A DNA stretch of 33,940 nt from an uncultured Erysipelotrichaceae bacterium (lineage in GTDB: Bacteria > Bacillota_I > Bacilli_A > Erysipelotrichales > Erysipelotrichaceae), in assembly GCA_902775735.1 (NCBI GenBank), contig CACYNH010000030.1, forward strand, positions 1-33,940. Direction: 5' to 3'. Shown piece after piece: positions 17,436 to 26,100 of this stretch (position 1 is its first letter; each line of letters opens with the position of its first letter). Under the pieces are notes generated by a model that searched no databases, was not told the origin of the DNA, and saw nothing but the letters and a program-made list of their open reading frames with translations. The translations under genes were made by a program, and so were the position numbers.

Positions 17436-18524
17436 ATGAAACAGCTTGGCATTTCCGTTTATCCGGAACATACAACAAAAGAAAAAGCCTACGCCTATAT
17501 GCGCAGGGCAGGGGAACTGGGATTTAAAAGAGTCTTCACATGTTTCCTGTCAGTAACAGAATCAAAGGAAGACACAATTAAGAATTTCAAGGAATTCTGC
17601 GATGTCGCCCATGAAGCGGGACTGACTGTCTCCGCCGATACCAACCCCACTGTTTTCGCTAAACTGGGAGCGACTCCCTATGACCTTTCCGTCTTCCATG
17701 AAATCGGTCTGGATATCGTCCGTCTTGACGGCCATTTCGGGGAAACCGAAGACATCGCGATCACCCATAATCCCTATGGAATCAAGATTGAATACAACGC
17801 ATCCGGCACCATCGCCATCGACAACCTGATCAGATGCGGCGCTGATGCCGAAAACATGTGCTTCTGCTCCAACTTCTTCCCCCAGAGACACACCGGCATG
17901 GGGTTGGACAGATATATTGAGCTGACAAAGAGATACCATGACGCCAACATGCGTGTGGCCAGCTTTGTCTCCTCACAGGAAAAGAACACATTCGGTCCCT
18001 GGCCTGTCTATGACGGTCTGCCGACCATTGAAATGCACAGAGATCTTCCCATCGATCTGCAGTTAAGACATCTCAATGCGATGAATCTTTGCCAGGATAT
18101 CCTGATCGGCAACTGCTTCGCTTCCGATGAGGAACTGCAGCTTCTCGCCAATACGGATCTGACCAAGATCAATATGCGAATTGATCTGGAAGAGGGAATC
18201 TCAGAAACAGAAAAGGAAATCATCTTCTGGGACAAACACCAGAGCCGCGATGACTGCAATGATCTGATCGTGCGTTCCTCCTGGCCAAGAGTTGAATTCA
18301 AAGGCAGATCAATTCCTGTCCGCGAAAGAAAAGAGAAGGTTTGTCACCGTGGCGACGTCGTCATTGTCAACGACAACCTGGAACACTACAGAGGAGAAAT
18401 CTGGGTGCTGCTCAAAGACCTTGAGCTTTCCGATGAATACAACCTCGTCGGCCGTGTGCCCGAAGAAGAACAGATCCTTCTCGACTGGATCAGACCGAGA
18501 TACTTATACGGCTTCATTCAGTAA
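17436..18524 (+). CDS. MupG family protein (DUF871), putative 6-phospho-N-acetylmuramidase
   Basis: A 362-residue soluble protein that opens with LGISVYPEHT, as in MupG/outer-surface-protein family members, followed by a TIM-barrel-like region and a smaller C-terminal domain (about 245-362). In Staphylococcus aureus MupG cleaves MurNAc-6P-GlcNAc during cell-wall recycling. Members also occur beside beta-glucoside PTS genes, so a broader 6-phospho-disaccharide role is possible here. It follows the GH1 gene by 6 nt; GGAG at 17420-17423 serves as ribosome site within the end of that gene. The terminator downstream closes the operon. Family assignment is firm, substrate is inference. Confidence 0.9.
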   Translation: MKQLGISVYPEHTTKEKAYAYMRRAGELGFKRVFTCFLSVTESKEDTIKNFKEFCDVAHEAGLTVSADTNPTVFAKLGATPYDLSVFHEIGLDIVRLDGHFGETEDIAITHNPYGIKIEYNASGTIAIDNLIRCGADAENMCFCSNFFPQRHTGMGLDRYIELTKRYHDANMRVASFVSSQEKNTFGPWPVYDGLPTIEMHRDLPIDLQLRHLNAMNLCQDILIGNCFASDEELQLLANTDLTKINMRIDLEEGISETEKEIIFWDKHQSRDDCNDLIVRSSWPRVEFKGRSIPVRERKEKVCHRGDVVIVNDNLEHYRGEIWVLLKDLELSDEYNLVGRVPEEEQILLDWIRPRYLYGFIQ

Positions 18525-18559
18525 AAGCTGCAATATCATACTTTCTGCCTGCAAAGATT

Positions 18560-18594
18560 AAGAACCGCGGTCACTAATGTCCGTCGGTTCTTTT
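18560..18594 (+). terminator. Intrinsic terminator after the MupG-family gene
   Basis: AAGAACCG / CGGTTCTT with a further CGG/CCG inner pair and a T-rich tail (TTTTCT). Confidence 0.8.
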
Positions 18595-18642
18595 CTGTCT
18601 GGCCTGGATGGTACGATTTTTTATTAAGCAGACCTGGAATAA

Positions 18643-18686
<44 letters not shown>

Positions 18687-18705
18687 GGTTAAAGGAGGCA
18701 ACCAA

Positions 18706-19749
18706 ATGCTTATCAGGAAAATGTTTACCGTTTTCAGTGCATTCATGATTGCGCTGCTTACACTCTCACCGTTCTCCGGTGTATATGCGGAAGAAGCGGA
18801 GACAGAAGAAAACCCAGTTGTTGAAATTACAGAACATGGCATTGAGATCACAAAATCATGCGCAGAAGCGATTGACGCAAAACTCAAACTGTTTATGCGT
18901 GATGAAGATATAGTCAACGATGACATGATATTTGTCAATTTCACAGAAGATGTAGATTGTACCATATACAATGATATTGAATATGTTAAGTATATGCAGG
19001 TATACCATATCGTTAATCCTTGGACGTGTTTTGCCGGAGTCCATTTTGACGCATCACTGAATCTTCGTGAAAAGTGCGCAATTGTGGCGGAAGATGAACG
19101 TATCAGTTATATGTATCCCAATTTATATTTCACTCTATGTGATTACGGAGACTGGAAGCCTATAACAGTCAGTGGTTTTAAAGATGATCTGGTTAATGGA
19201 TATTATCACGATGCGCTGGTCTGGGCTGCTGAAAATGAGATTGCGAAAGGTTATACCGGTAATGTTTTCGGTATCGGAAAGGCGTGCTCAAGAAAAGATT
19301 TCCTGATTTTCTTATGGCGGACAATGGGCAGACCGGAATCAAATAATACAGCAAAGAAGTTCAATGATATGAGTGCCTGGAGTGAGACCACTGACACATA
19401 TAAAGCTGTTTCCTGGGCAGTGACAAACGGAATCACGAGAGGTTACTCTGACGGTGGATTCCATCCGGATGAAGCGATCAAAAGAAAAGATGCTGTCATC
19501 ATGATATACCGGGCACTTTCCCCGGACGCGGCTTCGGAGATGAAATTCAATGATGTATATGCTTACATATATCATGAAAATACAGACACCTACCGGGCTA
19601 TCGCCTGGGCAGGAACCGCCGGAATCGCAAAAGGCTATCATGACGGCAGATTCTGTCCGCTTGAAATCTGCAGCAGAGAGGAATGCATCACTTTCGTGTA
19701 CCGTATGTATTCATTAATCCATCCGGCAATAGAATTTCAGCCGGAATAG
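18706..19749 (+). CDS. Secreted S-layer-homology (SLH) protein
   Basis: A 347-residue exported protein. The signal peptide is residues 1-28, ending GVYA. The region 30-158 is a domain I do not recognise. Three SLH repeats follow at about 160-212, 218-272 and 279-339, each with the ITRGYSDGGFHPDE type core and an aromatic YR end. SLH triplets bind secondary cell-wall polysaccharide, so the protein should be held on the cell wall. The start is the ATG at 18706 with AAAGGAGG at 18691-18698; the in-frame TTG at 18643 would add a poly-Ile leader and is rejected. Codon use is more AT-rich than in the flanking metabolic genes. The larger SLH protein at 23148 has a related SLH triplet. Confidence 0.88.
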   Translation: MLIRKMFTVFSAFMIALLTLSPFSGVYAEEAETEENPVVEITEHGIEITKSCAEAIDAKLKLFMRDEDIVNDDMIFVNFTEDVDCTIYNDIEYVKYMQVYHIVNPWTCFAGVHFDASLNLREKCAIVAEDERISYMYPNLYFTLCDYGDWKPITVSGFKDDLVNGYYHDALVWAAENEIAKGYTGNVFGIGKACSRKDFLIFLWRTMGRPESNNTAKKFNDMSAWSETTDTYKAVSWAVTNGITRGYSDGGFHPDEAIKRKDAVIMIYRALSPDAASEMKFNDVYAYIYHENTDTYRAIAWAGTAGIAKGYHDGRFCPLEICSREECITFVYRMYSLIHPAIEFQPE

Positions 19750-19861
19750 CCGTTTTAGCCGCTGATTACAATCCTGATATTATTCACTGAAAATCTGAAA
19801 TTGTTTATATGGATGCCGCTCTTCAGAATGGAATCCTTTTTTCTGTGAACTGTGCAGATAG

Positions 19862-20104
19862 GCAGACGATGGATTTTACATCATTGAATCAGATGGGAAA
19901 AACTGTTCTCTTTCCAAAGTGCATACCGTCACTGACGCACAGAATATCTATGGCATCATGGGTGTATCGTCAAATCACGTCTCCATGATGAATGTGAAAA
20001 AAGGTCCTGTTTTTCTGACTTTCACGGACAATGGCATTGAAGAGGAAAGGCCCGATTCTGCGTATCCTGTGGAAGATGCTGTATTCTGCGTGATCAGGAA
20101 GTGA
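19862..20104 (+). pseudogene. Possible gene relic in the gap after the SLH gene
   Basis: One frame is open from 19862 to the TGA at 20102-20104 and encodes a plausible protein end (DDGFYIIESDGKNC, then KKGPVFLTFTDNGIEEERP). It has no ribosome site or good start; a GTG at 19919 is the first candidate. A TAG precedes it, and a different frame from the ATG at 19809 (MDAALQNGILFSVNCADR) runs into the same region, which would fit a frameshifted ancestor. A terminator follows 58 nt later. It may also be non-coding. The rest of the 498-nt gap 19750-20247 holds only that terminator and the promoter region of the next gene. Confidence 0.3.
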
Positions 20105-20161
20105 TTGAGATTTTTCGAAATGTACTGAAACATGAAATCAACCCCTCAGCATGCATAAAAT

Positions 20162-20188
20162 AACATCGTCACATTGACGGTGTTTTTT
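20162..20188 (+). terminator. Intrinsic terminator upstream of the HAD gene
   Basis: AACATCGTCA-CAT-TGACGGTGTT (one G-U pair) followed by a T run. It terminates transcripts from the SLH gene and relic region. Confidence 0.85.
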
Positions 20189-20212
20189 CTCTTTCAGCCG
20201 TACGTCTTTCTC

Positions 20213-20221
20213 TGCTAAACT
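20213..20221 (+). promoter_or_regulatory. Possible extended -10 of the HAD gene
   Basis: TGCTAAACT lies 27 nt before the ATG at 20248 and directly after a terminator. The -35 is poor (TTTCAG at 18 nt). Confidence 0.35.
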
Positions 20222-20247
20222 GTAAGTAAGCACAAGGAGAAAATATA

Positions 20248-21069
20248 ATGTACAGACTGATAGCCAGCGATCTGGATGAAACTTTAATCAAGGCCGACCG
20301 TACGGTCTGCGAAGAAAACATTGAAGCGATCAAAAAATTCATGGATATGGGCGGATACTTTGTCTGCGCCACAGGAAGGCCGTTCTTTACCGCATTCGGA
20401 ACATTAAAGGAACTGGGGCAGTATGAAAAAGAAGGGCAGTATGTCATTTCCTTCAACGGCGGAGCGATCACCGAAAACAAGGGAAACAGGCTCCTTCACT
20501 ATGAGGGCATCACTTTTGAACAGGCCAGCGAACTCTATAAAAGAGGCCTCAAATATGATGTCTGCATGCACGTCTATACACTCGACACCGTCTATACCTA
20601 CAACATGAACCCAGGCGAAGTCGAATACCTCGACAACAGACAGGAGTTCACCGAAATCTTCACCGACAACATCGACTTCCTCAAAGACACCGAAATCGTC
20701 AAGTGCCTCTATGAGAATACCGATCATGAATATCTGCGCTCCATCGCCGCCGAACTCACGGATATCACCGATGACATGGATGTTTCCAATTCCTCCAACC
20801 GCTATCTTGAATTCAACAAAAAAGGCGTGAATAAGGGTGCCGGTCTGCTCAGGCTCGCCGACCTGCTCGGCATTGATCACAAGGACACCATCGCCATCGG
20901 CGACAACTACAATGACCTCGCGATGATCAAGGCAGCAGGCCTTGGCGTCGGCGTTGCCAATACCATCGAGTCGATGAAGCCGGAATGCGATGTCATCACG
21001 GAGCGCGACTGCGATCATGGCGCGGTGGCTGAAGTCATCGAAAAATACGTCTTCAACGCAAAGGACTGA
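20248..21069 (+). CDS. Cof-type HAD-superfamily phosphatase
   Basis: A 273-residue HAD hydrolase of the Cof (class IIB) type. Motif I SDLDETL has nucleophile Asp8 and acid/base Asp10, and motif IV GDNYNDLAMI is at 218-227. The conserved Lys of motif III is in NKKGVNKGAGL. A large cap domain lies between motifs II and III. Members dephosphorylate sugar phosphates, flavin or pyridoxal phosphates; the substrate cannot be read here. AAGGAG at 20233-20238 is the ribosome site. The gene is convergent with the GNAT gene and shares a terminator with it. Confidence 0.92.
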   Translation: MYRLIASDLDETLIKADRTVCEENIEAIKKFMDMGGYFVCATGRPFFTAFGTLKELGQYEKEGQYVISFNGGAITENKGNRLLHYEGITFEQASELYKRGLKYDVCMHVYTLDTVYTYNMNPGEVEYLDNRQEFTEIFTDNIDFLKDTEIVKCLYENTDHEYLRSIAAELTDITDDMDVSNSSNRYLEFNKKGVNKGAGLLRLADLLGIDHKDTIAIGDNYNDLAMIKAAGLGVGVANTIESMKPECDVITERDCDHGAVAEVIEKYVFNAKD

Positions 21070-21078
21070 ACAAAAGAA

Positions 21079-21109
21079 AGCCGGGTCGGAAATAAACCGA
21101 TCCGGTTTT
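21079..21109. terminator. Bidirectional terminator between convergent genes
   Basis: CCGGGTCGG / CCGATCCGG (one G-U pair) with loop AAATAAA. TTTT follows on the plus strand and CTTTCTTTTG on the minus strand, so it can serve both the HAD and the GNAT gene. Confidence 0.8.
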
Positions 21110-21116
21110 AAAACTG

Positions 21117-21665
21117 TTACAGTGAGAGCCCGAGGAACATTCCTCCTTCATCTTCGGCCAGGATTTCAAATCCGAAGTGGCGGTAGAAGCCGAAGGCTCT
21201 TTCGTTTTTTCTTGCCACGCCAAGGCAGACGCCTTTCACATGGTTTTGTTTCAGATGTTCAATGAGTGTGTTCATCAATAGAGAGCCGCCGTGTTTTCCG
21301 GTATACTCTTCGAGAATGTCGATATGCAGATGGGCGGGATAAGAAGGTTCCGCCAGTTTATATTCTTCAATTTGCCCGTGCACCATCTGATCATAGGGGG
21401 AACCGAGCTTTTCGATTTCCTCAATATAGGGCTTCATGTTCTGAGCCCATTCAGATGCGCTTTCAGCGCACAGGACATAGCCGGCCGGCCTGTCTTCCTC
21501 ATCCAGCAGGACAAACGCGGTTTCGTGATCAAGATATTCATCGCAATACATTAACAGGGAAAACTTTCCGTGTCTCTGATCTGTCCTTGCCTTTAAAGAG
21601 GCAGTGGCCATGTGAATATCCTGAAGCGCTTTTTTATAATCTTCTTTATACGGAACAACTCTCAT
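21117..21665 (-). CDS. GNAT-family N-acetyltransferase
   Basis: A 182-residue protein starting MRVVPYKEDYKKAL. The acetyl-CoA motif A region is HIDILEEYTGKHGGSLLMNT, with the GKHGGS loop in place of the usual Q/RxxGxG/A, followed by ARKNERAFGFYRHFGFEIL, the standard motif B. It should transfer acetyl groups from acetyl-CoA to an amine; substrate unknown. A longer frame extends upstream, but the ATG at 21665 lies 1 nt after the stop of the S-component gene and has GGGAG eight nt before it, so that start is preferred and the genes are coupled. Confidence 0.88.
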   Translation of the reverse strand: MRVVPYKEDYKKALQDIHMATASLKARTDQRHGKFSLLMYCDEYLDHETAFVLLDEEDRPAGYVLCAESASEWAQNMKPYIEEIEKLGSPYDQMVHGQIEEYKLAEPSYPAHLHIDILEEYTGKHGGSLLMNTLIEHLKQNHVKGVCLGVARKNERAFGFYRHFGFEILAEDEGGMFLGLSL

Positions 21666-21666
21666 C

Positions 21667-22299
21667 TTATTCTCCCAGACGCATTCTGCGGATGGTCGGG
21701 AAGAGAGCCTTATCAAGGGCCGGAACAATAATCGCCGCGGCGATGGCTTCACCGATGCCGTTGGTTGTGATGACGCCAAGGATCAGACCGGCGACGGCCG
21801 TCTGCGAAACATTGAGCGCCTGGGCGTACTGCGGGGCGAAGAACAGCCAGATCATGCCCATGACAAGCAGGGTGTGGATGATGGTGTTGACAGCAGCCGT
21901 GATCGCGCAGTTGAGAATATCGTTCATTCCTTTTTTCCTGAGGATTCTGAACATCTTCGCGCTCAGCCAGCCAAGAAGGATTCTCGGACCGAAGACGATA
22001 ATCAGAGAAGCGAAGTTGCCGGAAATTCCGCCGACTGTGATAAAGGGCGAAAACAGGAATGAAGTAAGGCCCGGCACAAATGTCGCTCTCAGCATTGATG
22101 TAAGGCCGAACACAAAGCCGGCCAGGGCGCCATAGGCGGGCCCTAAGAAGATGCCGCAGAGAATGACCGGTATATGCATGGTTGTCAGATTGATCGCTCC
22201 TAAAGGAATATAGCCGATCTGGGTGACGGTCATGACAACCTGAATGGCGATAAAGAAGGCAGCCAGCGTCATCTGGCGGGTCTGATTGTATCTGTTCAT
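21667..22299 (-). CDS. ECF transporter S component (vitamin uptake)
   Basis: A 210-residue hydrophobic protein with about six TM helices. The segment TMHIPVILCGIFLGPAYGAL and the following FGLTSMLRA are characteristic of ECF S components of the pantothenate/folate-like group. S components bind a vitamin and dock on a shared EcfA-EcfA'-EcfT module, which is not in this window. GGGAGGT precedes the ATG. A reverse-strand extended -10 GTGCTATAAT lies at 22328-22337 with a leader of only about 21 nt, too short for a vitamin riboswitch, so the substrate cannot be inferred from regulation. Confidence 0.85.
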   Translation of the reverse strand: MNRYNQTRQMTLAAFFIAIQVVMTVTQIGYIPLGAINLTTMHIPVILCGIFLGPAYGALAGFVFGLTSMLRATFVPGLTSFLFSPFITVGGISGNFASLIIVFGPRILLGWLSAKMFRILRKKGMNDILNCAITAAVNTIIHTLLVMGMIWLFFAPQYAQALNVSQTAVAGLILGVITTNGIGEAIAAAIIVPALDKALFPTIRRMRLGE

Positions 22300-22327
22300 G
22301 AAACAGTACCTCCCGTTTACGGCGCAA

Positions 22328-22336
22328 ATTATAGCA
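22328..22336 (-). promoter_or_regulatory. Reverse-strand promoter of the S component-GNAT pair
   Basis: On the minus strand TGCTATAAT is a perfect extended -10, about 29 nt before the ATG at 22299. The -35 is weak. Confidence 0.6.
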
Positions 22337-22348
22337 CCTGAAAAGCCA

Positions 22349-22377
22349 TTGAACAGGTATAGATCAAAGATTTAAAC
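22349..22377 (+). promoter_or_regulatory. Possible promoter of the Nudix gene
   Basis: TTGAAC (22349-22354), a 17-nt spacer, TTAAAC (22372-22377). The -10 is poor. It is divergent from the S-component promoter. Confidence 0.35.
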
Positions 22378-22410
22378 TCCAAATACCAATCTTAATGTTA
22401 GGATTATTCT

Positions 22411-22794
22411 ATGAAAACGGTTACCTGTGCCGCGGCTGTGATTCTGCGGCAGAATACAATCTACGCCGCAAAAAGAGGACACGGCACCCACATCGGCTGG
22501 GAGTTCCCCGGCGGCAAACTTGAACCTCACGAAACCAGCAAAGAGGCGATCATCCGGGAAATCAGAGAGGAGCTCGGCGCTCTGATTGAGCCGGTAAAGA
22601 TGATCCATACCATCGAACACGACTACGATGACTTTCATCTCAGCATGGATGTGTGGCTGTGCAGACTTAAAGAAGGCGAACCGCACTCCAATGAACATAC
22701 CGAAGAAAGGTGGCTGGCAAAAGATCAATTATATGAAGTTGGCTGGCTGGCCGCTGACCTGACGGTCATCCCGGTCATTGAAAAGCTTCTTTAA
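22411..22794 (+). CDS. Nudix hydrolase, MutT-like
   Basis: A 127-residue protein of MutT size. The Nudix box GX5EX7REUXEEXGU is complete at 35-57: GKLEPHE, then [10 protein letters not shown]. The N-terminus [19 protein letters not shown] and the WEFPGGK lead-in match the MutT/CTP-pyrophosphohydrolase group. It hydrolyses a nucleoside diphosphate derivative, possibly oxidised dGTP; the exact substrate is not readable. A weak ribosome site AGGA lies at 22397-22400. The next gene begins 22 nt after the stop. Confidence 0.93.
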   Translation: MKTVTCAAAVILRQNTIYAAKRGHGTHIGWEFPGGKLEPHETSKEAIIREIREELGALIEPVKMIHTIEHDYDDFHLSMDVWLCRLKEGEPHSNEHTEERWLAKDQLYEVGWLAADLTVIPVIEKLL

Positions 22795-22816
22795 AAGAAG
22801 CGGAAAGGATTTTTTC

Positions 22817-23095
22817 ATGATTCATATGTTCAACCGCGCGCTGCTGTTTCAGGACTCCGATTCCAAGGCATGCGCCGACGTCTGGTCAACACTCAAAAAG
22901 AACCATATCGAGTATGAGATGAAAACCATCTCCAACCACACTTCATTCGGCCGCAACCTGCATTATAAACAGTCAATGTCGATCGGAGGCGGAGGAATGG
23001 GAGGCACGCCGTTCGGCGATACGATGAATTACGTATATGCCATCTATGTGAAGAAGAGCGATATGGCCCTGGCGAAAAAGGTCTGCGGCCTCTGA
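22817..23095 (+). CDS. Small protein of unknown function
   Basis: A 92-residue soluble protein beginning MIHMFNRALLFQD, with a glycine patch SIGGGGMGGTPFGD and an end of KKSDMALAKKVCGL. The ATG at 22817 has AAAGGA at 22804-22809; an earlier in-frame ATG at 22778 lies inside the Nudix gene and lacks a ribosome site. It resembles small ferredoxin-fold signal-transducing-like proteins of the DUF2007 kind in helix/strand pattern, but this is a weak impression. It is probably co-transcribed with the Nudix gene. Confidence 0.75.
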   Translation: MIHMFNRALLFQDSDSKACADVWSTLKKNHIEYEMKTISNHTSFGRNLHYKQSMSIGGGGMGGTPFGDTMNYVYAIYVKKSDMALAKKVCGL

Positions 23096-23147
23096 GCCGA
23101 AATAAAGCAGATTACCAATAATCCGAAAATTGATTCCGGAGGATGAC

Positions 23148-26100
23148 ATGGATAAAATATACAGACGAATACTTTCCGCAATGACGGCGTCGGTTCTGAC
23201 GCTGCCGCTTTTAAGCGCCGGAACAGTTCAGGCGGAATACGGTGATGATGACATTCCCGTAATTCCCTATGAGCCGGGAACAGGCACTCCCATCGATATC
23301 GAAAATAAAAGCACCTGGCATGTATTGGAAGAGAGGCCCATTGAAGAGCAGATCCATGGCGATTACATCCGTCAGTTAAGAGAAGGACTGAGCACCAGGG
23401 ATGAAACCATCTCCATGTCCATCTCAAGAACAGAAGATTATAAAGAGGCTTATCAGTATATCTGGAACAATGCGGTGACAGTCCATACCGGAAGACCGAA
23501 AGAGGGGGATTACATCCGCTGGCAGGTGGATACCGCTGAAGTGACCTCAGATGACCACTATATGACCGGAATCCTGAATCTGGATTTCAAACCGGTTTAT
23601 CTGAGTGATGCGGATCAGGAAGCCGCCGTGGATGAAGCGGCTGCCGCGCTGATTGACGATCTTGGCATCGCTTATAAAAACGACTATCAGAAGATCAGCA
23701 GAATCTTCAGCTGGATGACAGTCAATATCAAATACGCCGATACAGCAGCCGGCAATCAGACCGCATATGCCGCTCTTGTTGATAAAAAAACGGACAGCAG
23801 GGGATTTGCGCTTGCGTTTTACCGGCTGATGCTGGAAATGGGCGTGGACTCAAGAATCATCCGCGGAAAAACAGACAAGCACAGCGACTGGTTCTGGAAT
23901 ATCGTGAAGCTTGGCGATTCCTGGTATTACATCGACGCCGCAAGAGCGGTTTATTCCGGTATCTTTGAACAGTGGTTCCTGATGGGAGCTTCTGATTTTG
24001 CGAACCATACAGCCGCTTCCGAATATACATCGCTTTCCTTTAAAACCATTTACCCGCTTGCCGGTGAGCACTTCACGCCTTCTGCGGAAGATGAGAATGA
24101 AACAGATATTCTGCGCGCTTATTTTGAGGTTAATGAGGTGAAGGTGGATGAAAATGACACTCTGCCTTTGAATGCCTATGTGATTTCCCGCAATGGGGAC
24201 CAGCGGGAGATTGTCTGGTCTTCTTCGGATCCTTCTGTCGTGACTGTTGACGGTTACGGCGTGATCACCGGTGTCAGTGAAGGAAGCGCATGGATTTATG
24301 CGGTGCCGAAGGCCGGCGGAAAAGCAGACCGCTGTAAAGTCACGGTTGAAAAGGTTTATCCTGACTCAGGCATGGTATATGCCGTCTTTGCCGCAACCGA
24401 TCAGGAAAGGAACTGGGGCGATCTTGTCTTCCTGCGCTCAAAATTCAACTATGAGACAGGATACTATGGTTCCATTCAGGATATTACGGGCAATGTCTGG
24501 TACGGACGAGTGCTTGCCAGAGGCGCGGCGATTGAAGGCGCCCGCTGCAATTACAACAGCACTTCCCGTCCATGGAGAAATATCGGTTACGCGATTCTGC
24601 GCTCCTATGCCGCGGAAAACCAGATCATCCATCCTCAGAACATCAACGGCTGGTTTGTCACAATGGACAATCTGGGTGAATTCTACGGCGCCGGCTTTGA
24701 TCTGAGCCGCTGCACTGCCTCATCGCAGGTGTTCGGCTACGACAAGAATCTCAGAACAGTGAACCTGAACGGCATGTATACAAAAGGCATGGAATCACTG
24801 GCTGCCTGGTTCTATTCATGCAATGTTCTCAATGAACTCGATCTGAGTCCGCTGGACACATCTTCTATCAAATCCATCGCTCAGATCTGCTGCCTCTGCA
24901 CAAGACTGCGGAAACTCAATCTCGGCACATTCGACGCTTCTTCCCTGGAGACCACAAACCGCGCCTTCCTGGGCACCGCCCTTGAAGAAGTGGTTCTCGG
25001 ACCGAAGTTTACCGTCTGGACAGACGACGCATACTTCACGAAAGGCGACTGGACAAACGGCACAATTACAAAAACAGAAACAGAGCTTTATGCAGAATAT
25101 CCTTCCCACGCCGCAGAATGGGCCGGCACATGGACGCTGGCGCACAGATATGTGGATGTGAAGGAAGTCAGACTCAGCGACAGAACACTGACCGTGCCTG
25201 CCGGCTATTCAAAACAGCTCACCGCGACTGTTCTTCCCGAAGACGCCGATGACAAAACACTGGTCTGGGCTTCTGAAGATGAAACCATCGCTGCAGTCGA
25301 TCAGACCGGAAAAGTGACCGGTGTCAAAGCAGGCACAGTCAAAATCACCGCCACCGCGAACAACGGCATCATGTCCTCCTGTGACGTGACTGTCACCAAT
25401 GACATTCCGGTGGAATCCGTCACAGTCAAAGGCAGTACCAAAACTCTCAAGCCTCTCGACAGCATTCAGCTTGAAGCGGTTGTTCTGCCGGCAAACGCCA
25501 CAAACAAGGCAGTCACCTGGTCTTCTTCCGATCCTTCCGTTGCGACAGTGAATCAGAACGGCGTGGTCACTGCCGTCAAAGCCGGCTCAGTCACCATCAC
25601 AGTCACAACGAAGGACGGCGGTTATTCCGCTTCATGGCCCATTACAGTCGAAGAAGTCGTTTATACACCCGAGAGTCTTGATCTGAATTATTACAGCGCC
25701 GCTGTCGCGACACAAAGCACATTTGAACTGCGGGCAGCCGTAAGACCGATCCTGGCGGATCAGAGCGTCACATGGTCATCCTCAGATGAAAGCGTGGCGA
25801 CGGTTGATCAGGACGGCACCGTGCATGTGCACCGCTATGGCATCGCGGGCATTACAGCTGTGTCCGACGTCAATCCTTCACTGTCCAAAACATGCTGGAT
25901 CTATGGCAGATTCTACGATGTTAATGACAATTCAAAGTATTACTATAACCATGTCTACTGGGCAGCGGACAACGGAATCACCCAGGGCTATGACCGTGTC
26001 TATTTCGGACCGCAGCTAACCTGCACAAGAAGAGAATTCTCGATTTTCCTGTACAGAATGATGGGCAGGTCCTCCGTCAGCGGAACACTTCCTTTCCCTG

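Noticed and set aside
20404..21018. 204-codon minus-strand frame opposite the HAD gene
   Set aside because: Shadow of the HAD gene, with no start signal.
21749..22327. 192-codon minus-strand frame in another register over the S component
   Set aside because: Arg/His/Cys-rich out-of-frame shadow of a clear membrane protein.
22300..22410. Vitamin riboswitch upstream of the ECF S component
   Set aside because: The predicted leader is only about 21 nt, and no conserved riboswitch core is visible.
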